NCBI RefSeq assembly: GCF_021347895.1
Contig: NC_067113.1
Coordinates: 1,368,467 to 1,432,466, forward strand
Reading direction: 5' to 3'
Source: Acanthochromis polyacanthus
Lineage: Eukaryota > Chordata > Actinopteri > Pomacentridae
DNA: 64,000 nucleotides
Shown piece by piece: positions 21,840 through 35,369 of the stretch (position 1 is its first letter; each line of letters begins with the position of its first letter). The translations under genes were made by a program, and so were the position numbers. Below the pieces are notes generated by a model that did not search any database, had not been told where the DNA came from, and saw only the letters and a list, made by a program, of their open reading frames with translations.

Positions 21840-22019
21840 TATCTCTGGTATGTTGGATGTCTTGTGTGTATAGTATGCTGCTTGTGTTTATTATGTATAC
21901 GATTTTTCTTTGCATGTACAACTTACACACAGATGCTCTGGCACAAACGAAGTTCCTATCGGAAAAAATAAAGTTCTTTGAATTGAATTGAATTGAAACA
22001 AGTCTATCATAATTAGAAT
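21840..22019 (+). mobile_element. Probable non-LTR retrotransposon 3' tail
   Basis: Has an AATAAAG polyadenylation-like signal followed by (TTGAA)n repeats at about 21979-21995, the sort of short tandem tail found on several fish LINEs. The family is not determined. Confidence 0.4.
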
Positions 22020-22025
22020 GTTAAC

Positions 22026-22585
22026 TGTCATAAAATGGGAGTTTGAACCCAAGCAGCAGGTGTAGGTAGGAGGGTGGAGTTAAATATGATTTTATTAAAA
22101 GAAACCAGAATATTAAATGAACAGAAACACTGAGTGAGGGAAGCCGGAGGGAAACAATGGAGAAGGAAAACTAAACTAACTAACAGAGGGCGGACCAGTA
22201 GGCCGAGACAAACTGAATCAAAACTGAACTAAGTAGCAGGAAAATAACTCACATAAAGTCCAGAGTCGGGTGGGAAAAGGAGCAGAGCAGACTGAGATGC
22301 AGGAGGGGGTGAGAGGCAGGCAGGGAAACAGGCAGAGTTGTCCAAGGGAGGGGCAGAGTCCAGGAAACGACGTGTGGGGGACGATGAACGGAGTGCAGGA
22401 TCCAACGGAGTGCGATATGGCCTGAACGGAGGAGCGTGGATGAGTCAATGAACCGGCAGCGTGTTGTGCAGAGAAGCCAGCTTAAATGCTGCAGTGATTG
22501 AAGCTCAGCTGTGTCTCCTTGGCTGAGCTTCTCCTCAGCTGAGCTCAATTAGCTGGATCGGGGCTGGCACAGGAGGAGTGTGACA
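22026..22585 (-). mobile_element. Solo LTR, minus orientation
   Basis: A 560-bp block beginning TGTCATAAAATGG and ending GTGTGACA, flanked by an exact GTTAAC duplication (22020-22025, 22586-22591). On the minus strand it has a TATA-like GCATTTAAGC and, near its end, an AATAAAATC polyadenylation signal. No internal region is attached, consistent with LTR-LTR recombination. Confidence 0.78.
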
Positions 22586-22591
22586 GTTAAC

Positions 22592-22800
22592 AGTCCAAAA
22601 TGAAAAAGTCATATACAGCTTTCCTACTGCGTTAAAGAGCAAATAAAAACATGAAAAATACTTTGTAAAAGTGAGAGGTCGGTAAGCAGCTTTCATTTTT
22701 TTCTTATAACTTTTCAGTGCCCCCCCAAAAATATCTGTTGTACCCCCCTGTGCCCCCCCCCCCCCCCCCCCCCATGAAAATTAATCTGGATCCGCCCCTG
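22592..22800. mobile_element. hAT-like terminal relic with C-run
   Basis: Ends CTGGATCCGCCCCTG, a common hAT terminus, preceded by a long C-run (about 22749-22773). No partner end with a matching duplication was identified. Confidence 0.4.
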
Positions 22801-23565
22801 GTATGAAATATCACAGTTTTCAGTCTAGAACAGGGTACTGATCATACTATTGATATTGATACAAATGCACTTAATAGAAACTTTACAGAGCATGAGATAA
22901 AAGAAGTTAATGTCTGTTTAGTCTGTTTAGTCTAAAAAGGCTAAGAAGTTTAGTCAGAAAAGGCTGCATGGATTCTGAATCCAATTCTGAATGTATTTTA
23001 AAAGTACTGTTCATATTTGCTTTTGCCTTTGGATGTTTTGCTTTCACTGAATACGGAATGACTGCTTTAATCATACCGGTCCGTAATGGGACCGGTATGA
23101 TTAAATTTTGGAAATGCTTTCAGTCTAAAATGATTGTAATGTTTTTCTCATGGTTGAGACTAATGAATAATTTGGAGTAATTAGGAAGACACCAGAAACA
23201 GTGTTTACTTCATTTTTAGAATAGGGGACAATTCATCAGTCATGTGATTTAAATGTTTGCTATACCAGAGCTTATTTGAGACAGGTAATCTGCCACATGA
23301 AGAGCAATAAATCTTTTCAGAAGAAGTTAATAATTACATTAAGCAGAAGTAAAAATGGAGGAAAGTTTCTTGCATTAGCACGACTTTAGAATGCACATAA
23401 AATGTGTATTAAATCGTGGCTAGTGAAGATGGTAATAGCTTTTGACACAGCTTTTTTGAGATACCACAAAGAGAGACAGAATTTCTGAGTCTGAATTAGA
23501 TTTTTTTTCTTATACCCTGCTACATACACCTTTCCGAAACTACATAAATGACAAACCCTTTAGGT
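22801..23565. other. No gene seen
   Basis: Unassigned AT-rich sequence apart from the perfect hairpin at 23066-23105. Confidence 0.4.
23066..23105. repeat. Perfect 17-bp inverted repeat with 6-nt loop
   Basis: TTTAATCATACCGGTCC, loop GTAATG, then the exact complement. No T-run or gene context gives it a function. Confidence 0.9.
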
Positions 23566-23570
23566 CATCT

Positions 23571-23963
23571 GTCACGTTTCTAGGAGATCGGACCCAAGCA
23601 CACTACCAAGGCTGGGTGAAATGAAGTGACTTTTATTGCTTAGAGAGGTGAATAGTGGAGGGAGGTGAGAGGAGCCAGAGTGCGGCGGGTGGTGGTGGAT
23701 AGATCCCAGTCAGCCGGAGACAGATGAGGGCGAAGAGCTGGTGGGGAGGCAGGCGTAGACGGCGTGGGGACATCAGACGCTGCTGATCCGGGAGGCCGTG
23801 GTGGTGGATGGGCCAGGCGGCGGCTGATGTCTCGTGGTCTCGTGGGGGGCACACCGAGAAGGAAGGTTATTTCTCTGCCGCATGATCAGTCTTCAGCCTC
23901 ATTTACCTGGTTTCTTCTTCATATTTGTTACTCCCCTCATCCCCTAGTTCTCGGGACGTAACA
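23571..23963. mobile_element. LTR sequence upstream of Gypsy internal region
   Basis: Begins TGTCACG and ends CGTAACA. The first ~280 bp look like the 3' part of an LTR on the minus strand (AATAAAAG in reverse), while the last ~110 bp read as the end of a plus-strand LTR that abuts the primer-binding site once the Tc1 element is removed. Structure is therefore probably chimeric. Confidence 0.5.
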
Positions 23964-23965
23964 TA

Positions 23966-25594
<1,629 letters not shown>

Positions 25595-25598
25595 TATT

Positions 25599-25611
25599 TG
25601 GGGGCTCGTCC
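25599..25611 (+). promoter_or_regulatory. Primer-binding site, tRNA-Pro type
   Basis: TGGGGGCTCGTCC matches the first 13 bases of the classic tRNA-Pro primer-binding site of LTR retroelements. It lies just beyond the Tc1 element. After removal of the Tc1 and one TA it is five bases from the LTR end ACA at 23963. Confidence 0.8.
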
Positions 25612-26127
25612 ATTGCTCAACCAGGATTAGGAAAATTGGTCTGCTGGTTGTGTTGTGTTGTGCTGTTGTCATCGGTGGGTATCTGTTTTTCCTGTTTGCT
25701 GTCGCCTCATTCGCCGCTTCCTCGGACAGGCAGGTGAGTGTCCAGCGGAGCTGTTTCGGCTCCTCCAGCGGATGCTCTTTTGTTTTTTTGTCTTTCTTAT
25801 TTTCGGGGTTAATCCCAGGCGGGGTCCAGACCCTGTTGGGGGTAGGCACTCAGGAGTTCAGCCTTTGAAGTCACCTTGAGCCCGACACGTTCCAGAAGAT
25901 AGACAGGTAAGAAGACTCAGGCAGGACTGAGGAAGTGTGTTGGTGGTGGTATGCTGTGCGTCGATTTCCCCGGTGACTACGGATGTAAGGTCCGCTTGTG
26001 TGTGACCGGGTGTTGCAGCAGGTTGCATTAGCCTGGTTAGCAGTGGCGTTCAGCCTCTGGTGAGTATGGTGTTTGTTTTGATGGTGTTTGTGGCTAATCT
26101 GATGGCCGATCGGTTAGACAAATGTCA
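25612..26127 (+). mobile_element. Gypsy leader and start of gag
   Basis: Downstream of the primer-binding site. The leader contains several GTGAGT/GTAAG-type sites. Near 26060 a frame reads VFVANLMADRLDKCQK, which fits the start of a fish Gypsy gag and is continued after the solo LTR at 26128-26988. Confidence 0.55.
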
Positions 26128-26988
26128 GAAGTGTCACGGCCCCTCCCTCTCCTGTTCGGCACTCCAGCTGATTAAGAGCGGCTGTGCGGGAGCGCAGCTG
26201 GCACAGATCAGTAATCAGCTCAGCATAAAAGCCTGGCTCTCCCCAAGTTAGATGCTGGGCCATTGCATGCCGTACTCCGTCACTCGTACATCGCTGTCTG
26301 GACTCTGTCACCCTGTGGATTACCTCGCCTGGTCTGTCTTCCTCTCCTCACCCCGGAAACCCTTGTCTGCTCATCACCCCTCCTCCGCTCTGCACCCCTC
26401 CTTCGTCTGTTCCTGGTCTGCCTGCTCCTCTGTCCTCGCCACATCCCCGCCACCGGCTCCCTCAGCTCCCCCCCCCCCCCCCCCCCCCCCCCCCCCACAC
26501 GTTCATTTGCCCCCCGTTGGATTATTTTCTGTTGTTAAATATATTAAACACTTCTTATTAAGGGACTGCGCAGTGGTATAGTGGTTAGCACTTCCGCCTT
26601 GCAGCAAGAAGATCCCTGGTTCAAATCCCGGCCTGGGCCTGGGATCTTTCTGCATGGCGTTTGCATGTTCTCCCTGTGCATGCGTGGGTTTTTTCCGGGT
26701 ACTCCGGCTTCCTCTCACATTCAAAAAAATATGCTGAGGTTAATTGATAACTCTAAATTGTCCGTAGGTGTGAATGTGAGTGTGATTGTTTGTCTGTATA
26801 TATAGCCCTGTGACAGACTGGCGTCCTGTCCAGGGTGCCCCCTGCCTTCACCCGAGTCAGCTGGGATAGGCTCCAGCACCACCCTAGTGAGGATAAAGCG
26901 GTGTAAAGAGAATGGATGGACTTCTTTTTAATTCACCCGCCTGCCTGTTGCCTGTTGCCTGCTGCTTGGGTTCACACCGCCAAGCCTT
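26128..26988 (+). mobile_element. Solo LTR inserted in Gypsy gag (contains a SINE)
   Basis: Begins TGTCACGGCCCC and ends CCTTAACA. It has a TATA-like CATAAAAGC near 26226 and ATTAAA near 26544, and a C-run at 26468-26496. A SINE sits inside at 26562-26920. Gag reads DKCQK before it and KLVLFAIADHYG after it. Flanking 5-mers are similar but not identical. Confidence 0.6.
26562..26920 (+). mobile_element. tRNA-related SINE, copy 2
   Basis: Same family as 15804-16163: AGTGGTTAGCAC, GGTTCAAATCCCG, GTTTGCATGTTCTCCCTGTG and GATGGATGG tail. Flanked by CTTCTTATTAA (26551-26561) and CTTCTTTTTAA (26921-26931), an 11-bp duplication with one mismatch. It lies inside the LTR. Confidence 0.87.
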
Positions 26989-27754
26989 AACAGGAAACTG
27001 GTTTTGTTTGCGATCGCAGACCACTATGGTAGCAATGTCTCCTCGTCGCTCATTAAACGGGAGTTCAAAGCCGTTCTCCTTGACAAGCTGGTGCGGGGGT
27101 GGGGGGTGGGGGTGGGGTTTTACCTTGCCGTTGTCTGAGTCTGGTAATCTGTTGACTGAAGCCGTGGCGACTGTGCCCGTTGGTGGAGACCAGCAGGTTG
27201 CAGTGGGACCCTTGGGGATCGGTCGCTCTGCTCCTCGGGGGGGAGAGGGTGCTGATCCCCCAGTTGACAGTTCACTTGCTGACAGGCTAAAAACTCCGGA
27301 GGGCAAGCTGTTCACATTGCCGCATTTTGATCCACAGTCTGTTGAGTCATCTCCAAGCTCCCGGTTAGTTGCACGTTTGAAGCTGCGTCTTGCTCGCCTT
27401 CAGCTGGAAAAAGAGGAGCGTGCACGAGAGTTTGAGCTTCACAGAGAGTTGGAGCTAAAAAGGTTGGAGGTAGACACCGCTGTGAGGCTGCGGCAGTTCC
27501 AACTACAGAATGGGGTGAGTTCACCTGCTGGTGTAACCGCGGACTCCACTTCGTTTGATGTAAGTACATTTCTCTTGTTCCTGCCTTTCGGGAGACAGAG
27601 GTCGAGGCGTATTTCCGTGCATTTGAGAGGATCACTGTTGCTTTGCATTGGCCTAGAGACATGTGGGCTATACTGTTACAATGTAAATTAACGGGTAAGG
27701 CCCAGGAAGCCTGTGCTTTTCTCTCTGTGCAAGATGGTCTAGTGTATGACCGAG
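26989..27754 (+). pseudogene. Gypsy gag remnant
   Basis: Resumes at LVLFAIADHYGSNVSSSLIK. A G-run near 27093-27120 shifts the frame. Then RLQLEKEERAREFELHREL, a Glu/Arg-rich coiled-coil-like region typical of fish Gypsy gag, and SFDVSTFLLFLPF. Another shift follows near 27585, after which EVEAYFRAFERI and WAILLQCKLTGKAQEA belong to the capsid region. It stops at TTAA (27755) where another element begins. No protease, reverse transcriptase or integrase follows. Confidence 0.78.
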
Positions 27755-27758
27755 TTAA

Positions 27759-28260
27759 AGGGGAACTTCGGTTTTTTTCAACCTGGGGTCTGTTTTCATA
27801 TGTCATTTCATACGTGTGAGTGATGGAGAAATGAATTTTCGACATAGCTCCAGTATTTAGCCAGGCAGGCAGCTTTGCAGCTCAGCTAGCGAAAAGTATG
27901 GGGCAACTTGCCCCCTCTCGTCAAAGTCTGCCCTAACGTGCTTTTTTTCCCCACACTGACCGGCTCGGGTAGTCTCAACGAGTGTCCCACAACATACTTG
28001 AGATGAGAAGTGAACGAAAACCTCCACATTACTTGGCGATTGCTATTTGTTGTGGTCTGTATCCAAATCTCGGGACACTCGAAAGCAAATCTTATTCCGA
28101 AATCGCGCGATAGCTCGAAAAGTTTAACAAATTTGAATTTAACAAATTTCTGATATTTGACCAGTAAAATATATACATCCGATCAATATAATATTGCAGC
28201 ATATAAAGCACCTCTTGTTGCACTGTCAAGGAGAACTTCAGGAATGATCGGGGAAATTAT
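27759..28260. mobile_element. TTAA-inserted MITE-like element, right end not found
   Basis: Begins after TTAA (27755-27758) with AGGGGAACTTCGGTTTTTTT and CAACCTGGGGTCTG, the head of a common fish MITE family. TTAA suggests a Kolobok- or piggyBac-like origin. I could not find the matching terminus, so the end coordinate is approximate. Confidence 0.45.
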
Positions 28261-31200
28261 TTAAGCCCTCAGTGGCTGGAATCTGTACAAGTTACGGACC
28301 AAAATGTCAACAACAAAACAGTGGACAGGTGCTCTTGCACCCAGTTTTGGTCAAATTGGACTGTTGATGTGGGTCAGCACAGCGGTGGACAGAGTAAAGC
28401 CTCTAAGTCAGTCTTGAAGGATTTAGAAAGAATTTAGGTTGGACTCTTGGGGAAGATGATTTGTAGGAAAAAGGACTCAGGATTTTTTAAAGGATGACTC
28501 TGAGAAGGGAGGACTCTGGGAAAGAGAATTCTTGGGAAGGAAAACGATGTGGTGCTTTCAGATATGATCTTTTAAAGAGGACTTTTGCATGTCAGTAACT
28601 CAGGAGGGGGTCTGGCACATCCTCCTGGGAGAGGTCAGATGTCCGTCACATGGCTACACAGTTGAGACACCCTTTAGTTGTTTATAATTACTAAATAGTG
28701 CAACATGGTGGCACATAATTTCCATTTTTCTGGTCCTGGTGGGCAGATGATCAAAACAAGACTAAATATGCATATATGAATATCACACATGTTAACTACT
28801 AAGTTGATATATAAACAAGCGAACACAAGAGCGAGAGTGTAAACTGATCATCATGAGGTTACTGAAACCAATGTTCCATAGTTCCTTTCAAATGATTACA
28901 CACAGGGAATGGTTAAGTCCAGATTACTAGAGCAATTTCCTTCCTTTGTCCTAATGTGAGTTCAGAATTCCTTCCAGTATAGTCTGTGAAGCAGAATCCT
29001 TTTGATGTTTGTTATCAGATTCAGACCCCTACTTCCCTTGTAGGAAGTACCCTTGATCGTGACTGGTGGTTTGAACCGGCCACTTGGTTAAATTTGGCCA
29101 AATATACATCCTGGATGTCTGGAGGTGTGTGTTGTGAATCCTGTGAAGGTCTGCTTTCTCGTGGCCTCCATCCTTCACACCATCCTGACAGATTTGAAAG
29201 GTGTCTTACTGAACATCTGGCAGCGTACCTTGGTGTCTCTGCTCTGTTGATCAGTGTTTTAAAGCTGATTGTGGCTGGTTGATACTACATCACACTATCT
29301 TAGGAATTAATAGAACTCATAGTAACAGACTGTTACCTAAAGCCCTTGGACTCCACTGTCATGAAGGGGTACGGGCCTTTCAGTTCTAGGTGGCACTCAT
29401 TCACCCTCTCCTCTGTCATCCTCCCACGAGCTGTCAATGTGAAGGGGTTTTGGGTTAGGCTTTGTTTTGGATTCCCTGGTTGTAGAGGGAAGAGTTGGCT
29501 GGTTAAGTGTAGTAGCAACTTAACCAAAAAAAGTTACAAAATGTTTAAATTGTGCATTCATAAATTCAATCTGACCCTTTGCTCCCTTATCAGAGCAGTG
29601 TGTACAGTGCCTTGTCACAAAATAAGCAAGCTTTACTCACAAAATAAAATATGCATTGCATTCCAAAAAGTGCTTTATATAAGCTCTACTGTTAACAGAC
29701 TTTAGGTATATGCCAGTACATTGTGCTTATAATACGTTTTTCACTCCAGCAGGCAGAATTATTCTCTGCATGTGCAAAGTGACAATGCATCATTGACTCA
29801 TCTCTTCATCTTCTTCTAAATTAGAAAAGGGGACTAGTGAGACAAAATACTGAAAATAAAGTTCTTCTTCCTACTGACTAAGGTACTGACCATTACTGGC
29901 AGAGATTATCAATCCTCCAGTATTGAAAAATCCAGAGCAGTCCAACATCAGTGTTTCAGAATCATTGCAGTTAAATGTTGGCCACCCAACATCTCTATTG
30001 CTAACATGTATTTGCTGACACACCCCATTCCTCCTGCAATGAATGACTTCCATAACTCACTCATACTGCAAGCTGCAATCACTTTTTCAAATGGGTATGT
30101 TTTAAATTATTATCAGTCTAATCATGTGTTCTAAAGTTGGTCTCACCAGTGCTGCTAGGAGAATTATATAGTGCATATTATAGTTATTTGTAGACAGCTC
30201 ACACACTCATTCAAAATAATCAATGTGGCCCAGCAATAAAATCTTCAGACGATGCAGAACCATCAAAATAAAATCTAATATACAAATTTAAGCTGAAAAT
30301 CATGACATGACAGTGCAACACTTAAATCAAAGCCCTAACTCCCTATAAGTACTACGTAGTACTGAGGTTACTGCTTAAGTCTGTATTTAAGATATAAAAC
30401 AATTGGAAAAAAGGCATCAATATATGTACTATGCGAGTCTCATGTCAGCAATTCTGTCTAAGAAGTGCTGATATGTTGTGAGAGTCATCACCAGTAGTGA
30501 CCTGCACATAAGTAGTTACTGGTTTAGAGCTGGAAAAAACACCAGCTTGATTCTTAAATGTGAGGATTTACAGAGAGTGCTCTGGACATTATTTCTTTTT
30601 TCACCAGTAAATCTCTGAGGAGTTCTGCCTTCACTGCTTTATTTCTCTCTCCACCCTCTGTTTTTTAGCAGAGTGCCCAAAGAGCAGCAGCAGTAGGGTG
30701 AAGCAACTGGCTGCCTAATTTGAGGGTCAGAAAAGAGAAGGGAGATGGCACTGCAATTTACCACCATCCTAATTTCATTACCACCCATCATGCTGCTCTG
30801 CTCAGGCGGGGGTGACCCACTCTGAGCAGACGGAGACAGAGAGAGAGTGCCTCCAAACACACCACGCAATCATTCAGCAGCATATGTGCCTACGCAATAG
30901 GCAGACAACTTTAATTCGAACACACAGAAGATAGCATGCAGAATCCTGTTCAACACAGAGGGCAGCGGGGAGATAAAAGAGCTAAAATGTATTTGAACTT
31001 TAAAGGTAATCTTGGACTGCTTGCAGTGGATGCAGATTTTCTGTATAGTGAGCGATATCTGGGCTGCGATCATATGAACAGTCGCAATAAATTCAGGTGT
31101 ACTTGGCTGCAGCAGTGAGAAACTTTCTCATTTCCTTAGTTAATGAGATCCACCCTGGTCTGTGTGGTGCTTCACAACCCACTGGGCTCATAAAATGTAG

Positions 31201-32689
31201 TGCTGGCAGCTTCTACACAGGAGTCCTGCTTCTTACAAACATTTCCACATTTGAAAACAACAAACCTGTTGCAGTCAAAGAAGTGCATGTGGTCTCTGCT
31301 GCTTTCTGACTACATCTAGTATACTGTCGTTCTCTTCAAGAGTGAGATGTTCAGATGGATGTAATTCTCATGTCTGTTAAGTCTGGAGCTGGAGTGAGGA
31401 CTTTATCAGCATTAACACTGAAACAGCCAGTCTCACTATCCCAGTGCAAAAACACACCTACCAACATTAAAGCTAAAATCACACTGAAGGTAATAAACAC
31501 GCAACTCTGGATCACACAGATGAACAAGCTGATAGTGTATCTAGATCCAAAACACATTATTATTATTTGTTCTGGAAAGTTCTATGTAAATGAAGGGAAT
31601 TACAATATGAGGAATGGATGAGATGCAGATTAAAAAGTGACATTTAAAAATGTCTGTAAATGACCATAAATCTGGTCAAAAATTGATCTTTTTTCTTTTA
31701 ATATTACTAAAGTAAGTGTCATATTGATTCTCTTTGTACATCTCTCTTTATGCTTTGCTGTATACTAGATCATTCTTTGCATATGGGACATTGCCAGTAC
31801 ACATCCATAATATAACCAGATACCAGATGCTGTAAAGGGAATAGGTTGTGTTGAGTTGTATTGATTATGCTTTTTGCTCTGGAGCCACTAGCCAACACTA
31901 ATTCATAAGGTGTGAGATCATTAAAGAGACCATTACCTCTCCGTTTCTCTGACAGACAGAAAATTAGAATCACAATTTCTATTATGAATGGAGCCAATGA
32001 CTGATCTGGGGTGAATTTTCAGCTCCATAACATAACTCTGTCTTTCTCTTTCTCTCTCTTCCTGCTCTGTTGTTAGCTCTCTCCACCTTTTGGAGCTTTA
32101 TCTCTTCAGCTTGATGCCTGTTGGATATCGCATCCATTTCCCAGGCCTGATTTTAATTTCCTGTCCGCTGTCAGGTATGGCAGCCACAACAAGAACACCT
32201 AATAAGGAAGAGAAAGTGCAAAGAGCAAGCACAAAGGAGGAAAGTCACATATATAGAAACAAGCATATTTTTCCTTTGCATTCTCTTCAGAGGGTAGACG
32301 ACAGTCATGAAATACTGACTGGAATATGGATGTTGGAGAGAAATAGCTAATCATACTTTAATATGTGAGTAATACACTTACCAAAGTGCTGAAGTGATGA
32401 AAAGCTTTCCAGGATTTTGTTATCTTCATGTAACCTCCTGACATGTGATGTACCTTTTTTTCAAGCAGCAGAGAAGAGTGTCATAGGTAATTGCTGATCA
32501 CAGAGGCTTACATGGGGAGCTTGCGCAACATACAAGATAACTGCTTCATCCAACACCATTCATCAGTTCTTCTTTCATTTTTTTCTTTCTTGACAACAGT
32601 AACATTTGAAATGGAATTTGGAATGGAGGATAAAACCTAAATGTTAACGATAGATAAATGAACAAATTAACTAAATACCACTTCCACCA
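28261..32689. other. No gene or classified repeat recognised
   Basis: About 4.4 kb of mostly unique-looking, AT-rich DNA. Small frames exist but none has a recognisable domain or exon pattern. Pyrimidine tract ending in AG near 32040-32076 is the only splice-like signal noted. Confidence 0.4.
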
Positions 32690-33026
32690 TTTCCCGGATT
32701 CCCTGAGCCTGCTTATCAGCCACTTCAGTTTAGTTCCCTCCTGTTGTAAGTACCCAGTTTTGTTGGATTAGTTTAGTTTATTCATTTGTGGTTTACTTAG
32801 ATTTCCCCACTGTTGTTAGTTTAGAGTTTTGGTTGATTTTGGTAGTCTTGCCTGTTTACCCAATTAGGTTTTGCTTGTCAGCGTCATCCCTGTTTGTTCC
32901 TAGTTTCTCCCTAGTTTGTATTCCTAGGTTTTTGTTCTTTCTAAGTAAAGTCCATTTGTTCTGGTAAAACCACTTGTTCTGCTTCTGTGCCTGCATCTGG
33001 GCTCTCCGACTCCCCCACAGAACAGT
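32690..33026 (+). mobile_element. 3' part of a Gypsy-type 5' LTR
   Basis: Ends TCCGACTCCCCCACAGAACA and carries TTCTTTCTAAGTAAAG and the CTGGTAAAACCACTTGTTCTG region. The same end sequence recurs at about 37390-37468, so the two are LTRs of one family bracketing a decayed internal region. The 5' edge is approximate. Confidence 0.6.
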
Positions 33027-33900
33027 ATGGTCCAGCCTTAAAAGAAGCCAACAGACACAGTACAGCACATTGTGGTCATCACAGATCCCCCCCCCCCCAC
33101 ACACACACACACACACACACCCTCCAGTTACCCTCCAGTTGGCTGAAGTTGCCAGGGAATCACCTTTTTGGGGGACTAGATTAGCTTTTAAAATGCCCCC
33201 AAAAGGACGACGAGGCCCCCAACCCAGGACAGGGCCCCAGTCAGCCCTTCTGCAATTTCAACAAGCTGTAGTCAGCCAGGTGGGGGCAATTCTATCAATG
33301 TTGGTCCCTGTCATCTGTCTCGTCAGAAGACTCTGTTTCAGTCCGCTTTCATGGGTTGTGGTAGGGCGTGACAGCCCTTCTGCAAAAATAATATTTATCA
33401 CTGGTACATCGTGAGGTTGCCCAAAAGCCCTGGCTCATTCACTCTCTGCCTGACTTTGTGTTTGAGTTTGTAGACCCCCTCTGAACCGTCTGACACTTCC
33501 CCAGTCTTTAATGCATCCAGTTAGTCACCCTCCTGCTAGTCCACCACTGAGTTCCCCACTTGTTTGAAACCTAGTTGGCTTACCACGTGTTAGCACATCT
33601 CCCTCACCGCCAAGCAACCTCCCAGAACCTGCCCGCCAGCCGTCTATTGAGCCACCTGTGAGGAGGCCTTGCAGCAGGAGACGTGGCTCCAGAGGGCGGC
33701 AGACCTCGCCGCTCCTCTGCGCCCAGACCTAGCCGCTCCCCAGCGCCGCTGAAGTCCCGCCACCGAGTGTCGCTGAGTTAGCTACTGCTGGAGTCAGCTA
33801 CTGAATTCCCAAGCCCAGAGACAATTTGGCCACGGTCTGCTGATGAAACCAGCAGCAGGGAAATTAAACTGGAGCATGCTGACAAATTGCCTGGCTGATA
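33027..33900 (+). pseudogene. Decayed Gypsy internal region
   Basis: Directly follows the LTR with GTATGGTCCAGCC, the usual gag start context, then AAAAGAAGCCAACAG. It has a C-run and CA repeat at 33088-33121. The reading frame is riddled with stops and no enzymatic domain is visible. Confidence 0.5.
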
Positions 33901-34440
33901 GACTGTTGAGCCTGTGTCAGCTGATGAATCCCCTGGTCTTGAGTCTATTCAACTGGATTCAACTGATCAATCCCCTGGCCTAGAGACAGCTGAGCCTGCG
34001 TCAGCTGACAAAACCTTTGGTCAAGAGACTGTTCTGCCTGGGTTAGCTGACCATTTCCTCGACGTAGAGACTACACAGCTGGAGTCTGAGGGCAAACCCC
34101 GTGGCATATAAACTTTCCTGCCTGATCCTGCTCCTGAGCCTCCGTCCGCAGTGGCCACTCATGCTTCTGAGCCTCCGTCCGCAATGGCCACCCCTGCTCC
34201 TGAGCCTCCAGAGGGATCCTGCCTTCATTGGATCCGGTTCCCAGCCCGACCACCTGAGGTGTTCCGTCACCGCTGGCCTCCAGCCTGGCCCCCTGAGGGA
34301 CCTTGTTTTGTCCGCCGCCGCTGGCACCCCAGGGTCCTCGTCTCGTCCGCCGCCGCTGGCCCCTCAGAGTGGTTCCGCCGCCGGCCCCTCAGAGTGGTTC
34401 CGTTGTCGGCCCCTCAGAACCCCCTTTTCAATTGGGCTGG
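33901..34440 (+). repeat. Degenerate coding-type tandem repeats, Gypsy 3' region
   Basis: At 33910-34100 units encode SADESPGLES- and LETAEPASADK-like peptides. At 34120-34440 units contain TCCGCCGCCGCTGGC and CCCCTCAGAGTGGTTCCG. Both resemble the Pro/Arg-rich 3' coding region of fish Gypsy elements. The second repeat motif reappears at 37055-37075 beyond an insertion. Confidence 0.6.
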
Positions 34441-35369
34441 TTCAGGTTCAAAGTTGGAGCCAGCGCCCCGACTTGGCACTGTTTTTTTTGTTTTTCCACA
34501 ACCGGTGCTCCAGCTGTGGGCTCCAAAAACTGGGGGTGTTTTGAGCCCCAACTCCTTGCTGGGCCAGAGGTGGCCAGAGTTGAGAACGGAGCAGGTCGGG
34601 CAGGGAACGGGGTTACGGTGACCAACGATCAATCTGAAAACACAGAACCACCATTTTTAAACAGCCGAGCAGTAGCTTTAATGTTTAGTGATTGTGTTTT
34701 GAAAACCAGTAATTATAGACACAAAATCCAAGCAGCAGCGGTCTGAGGAGGAGACCCAAAGCTTCCTGAAACTGTGGTCTTCATATGAAATTCAGTGGAA
34801 GTTTGAAGGAGCCTCTTGGACCATGCTGGTGTTGGAAACAATCCAGTGGGAGATGGCTGCAGCCGGTACGAGCGGAGCCTCGACTAAGTCCTCAACAAAC
34901 TTAAAAAGCTCAAAAATGACTCAACAGACCAGAAAAGGGAGCTGGGATGCAGCAGTTGTCAGCCAAAAAGAGCCCTCATTTTGACCAGCTGCATTCCGTG
35001 ATTCCAACCGGGTCACTGAACGCCACAGCCGAGCAGGAGTTGATGCAGGCTGCCGTAAGGACCACCTATCCTGATCCTGGCGAGTTTTATTTCTCAAACA
35101 CCCTGCTGTTAGCCTAAAATGAATACGCCAGTTACAACACTCCCTCATAAGTATGATGAACAGTACACCAGCTAATGTGGTCAAGACACAGGATCAGTGA
35201 TCAGAGGTTGACTATTGTTTGCTATCCAGTTAGCCGCTGCTAAGCTAAGAAGCTATGAAACAACATCTTATAAAACCTGAGAAAAGCAGCAGCAATATTT
35301 CATTTCCAGACCTTTATTCAGAACCTCCCACGTTGTTACACAATGACCCATTAATCATATTACTGAACT

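Noticed and set aside
26263..26581. Pro-rich frames around 26.4 kb
   Set aside because: They come from a C-run and LTR sequence.
34043..34746. Several overlapping Pro/Arg-rich frames as genes
   Set aside because: They arise from GC-rich tandem repeats in the decayed Gypsy 3' region. There is no intact domain.
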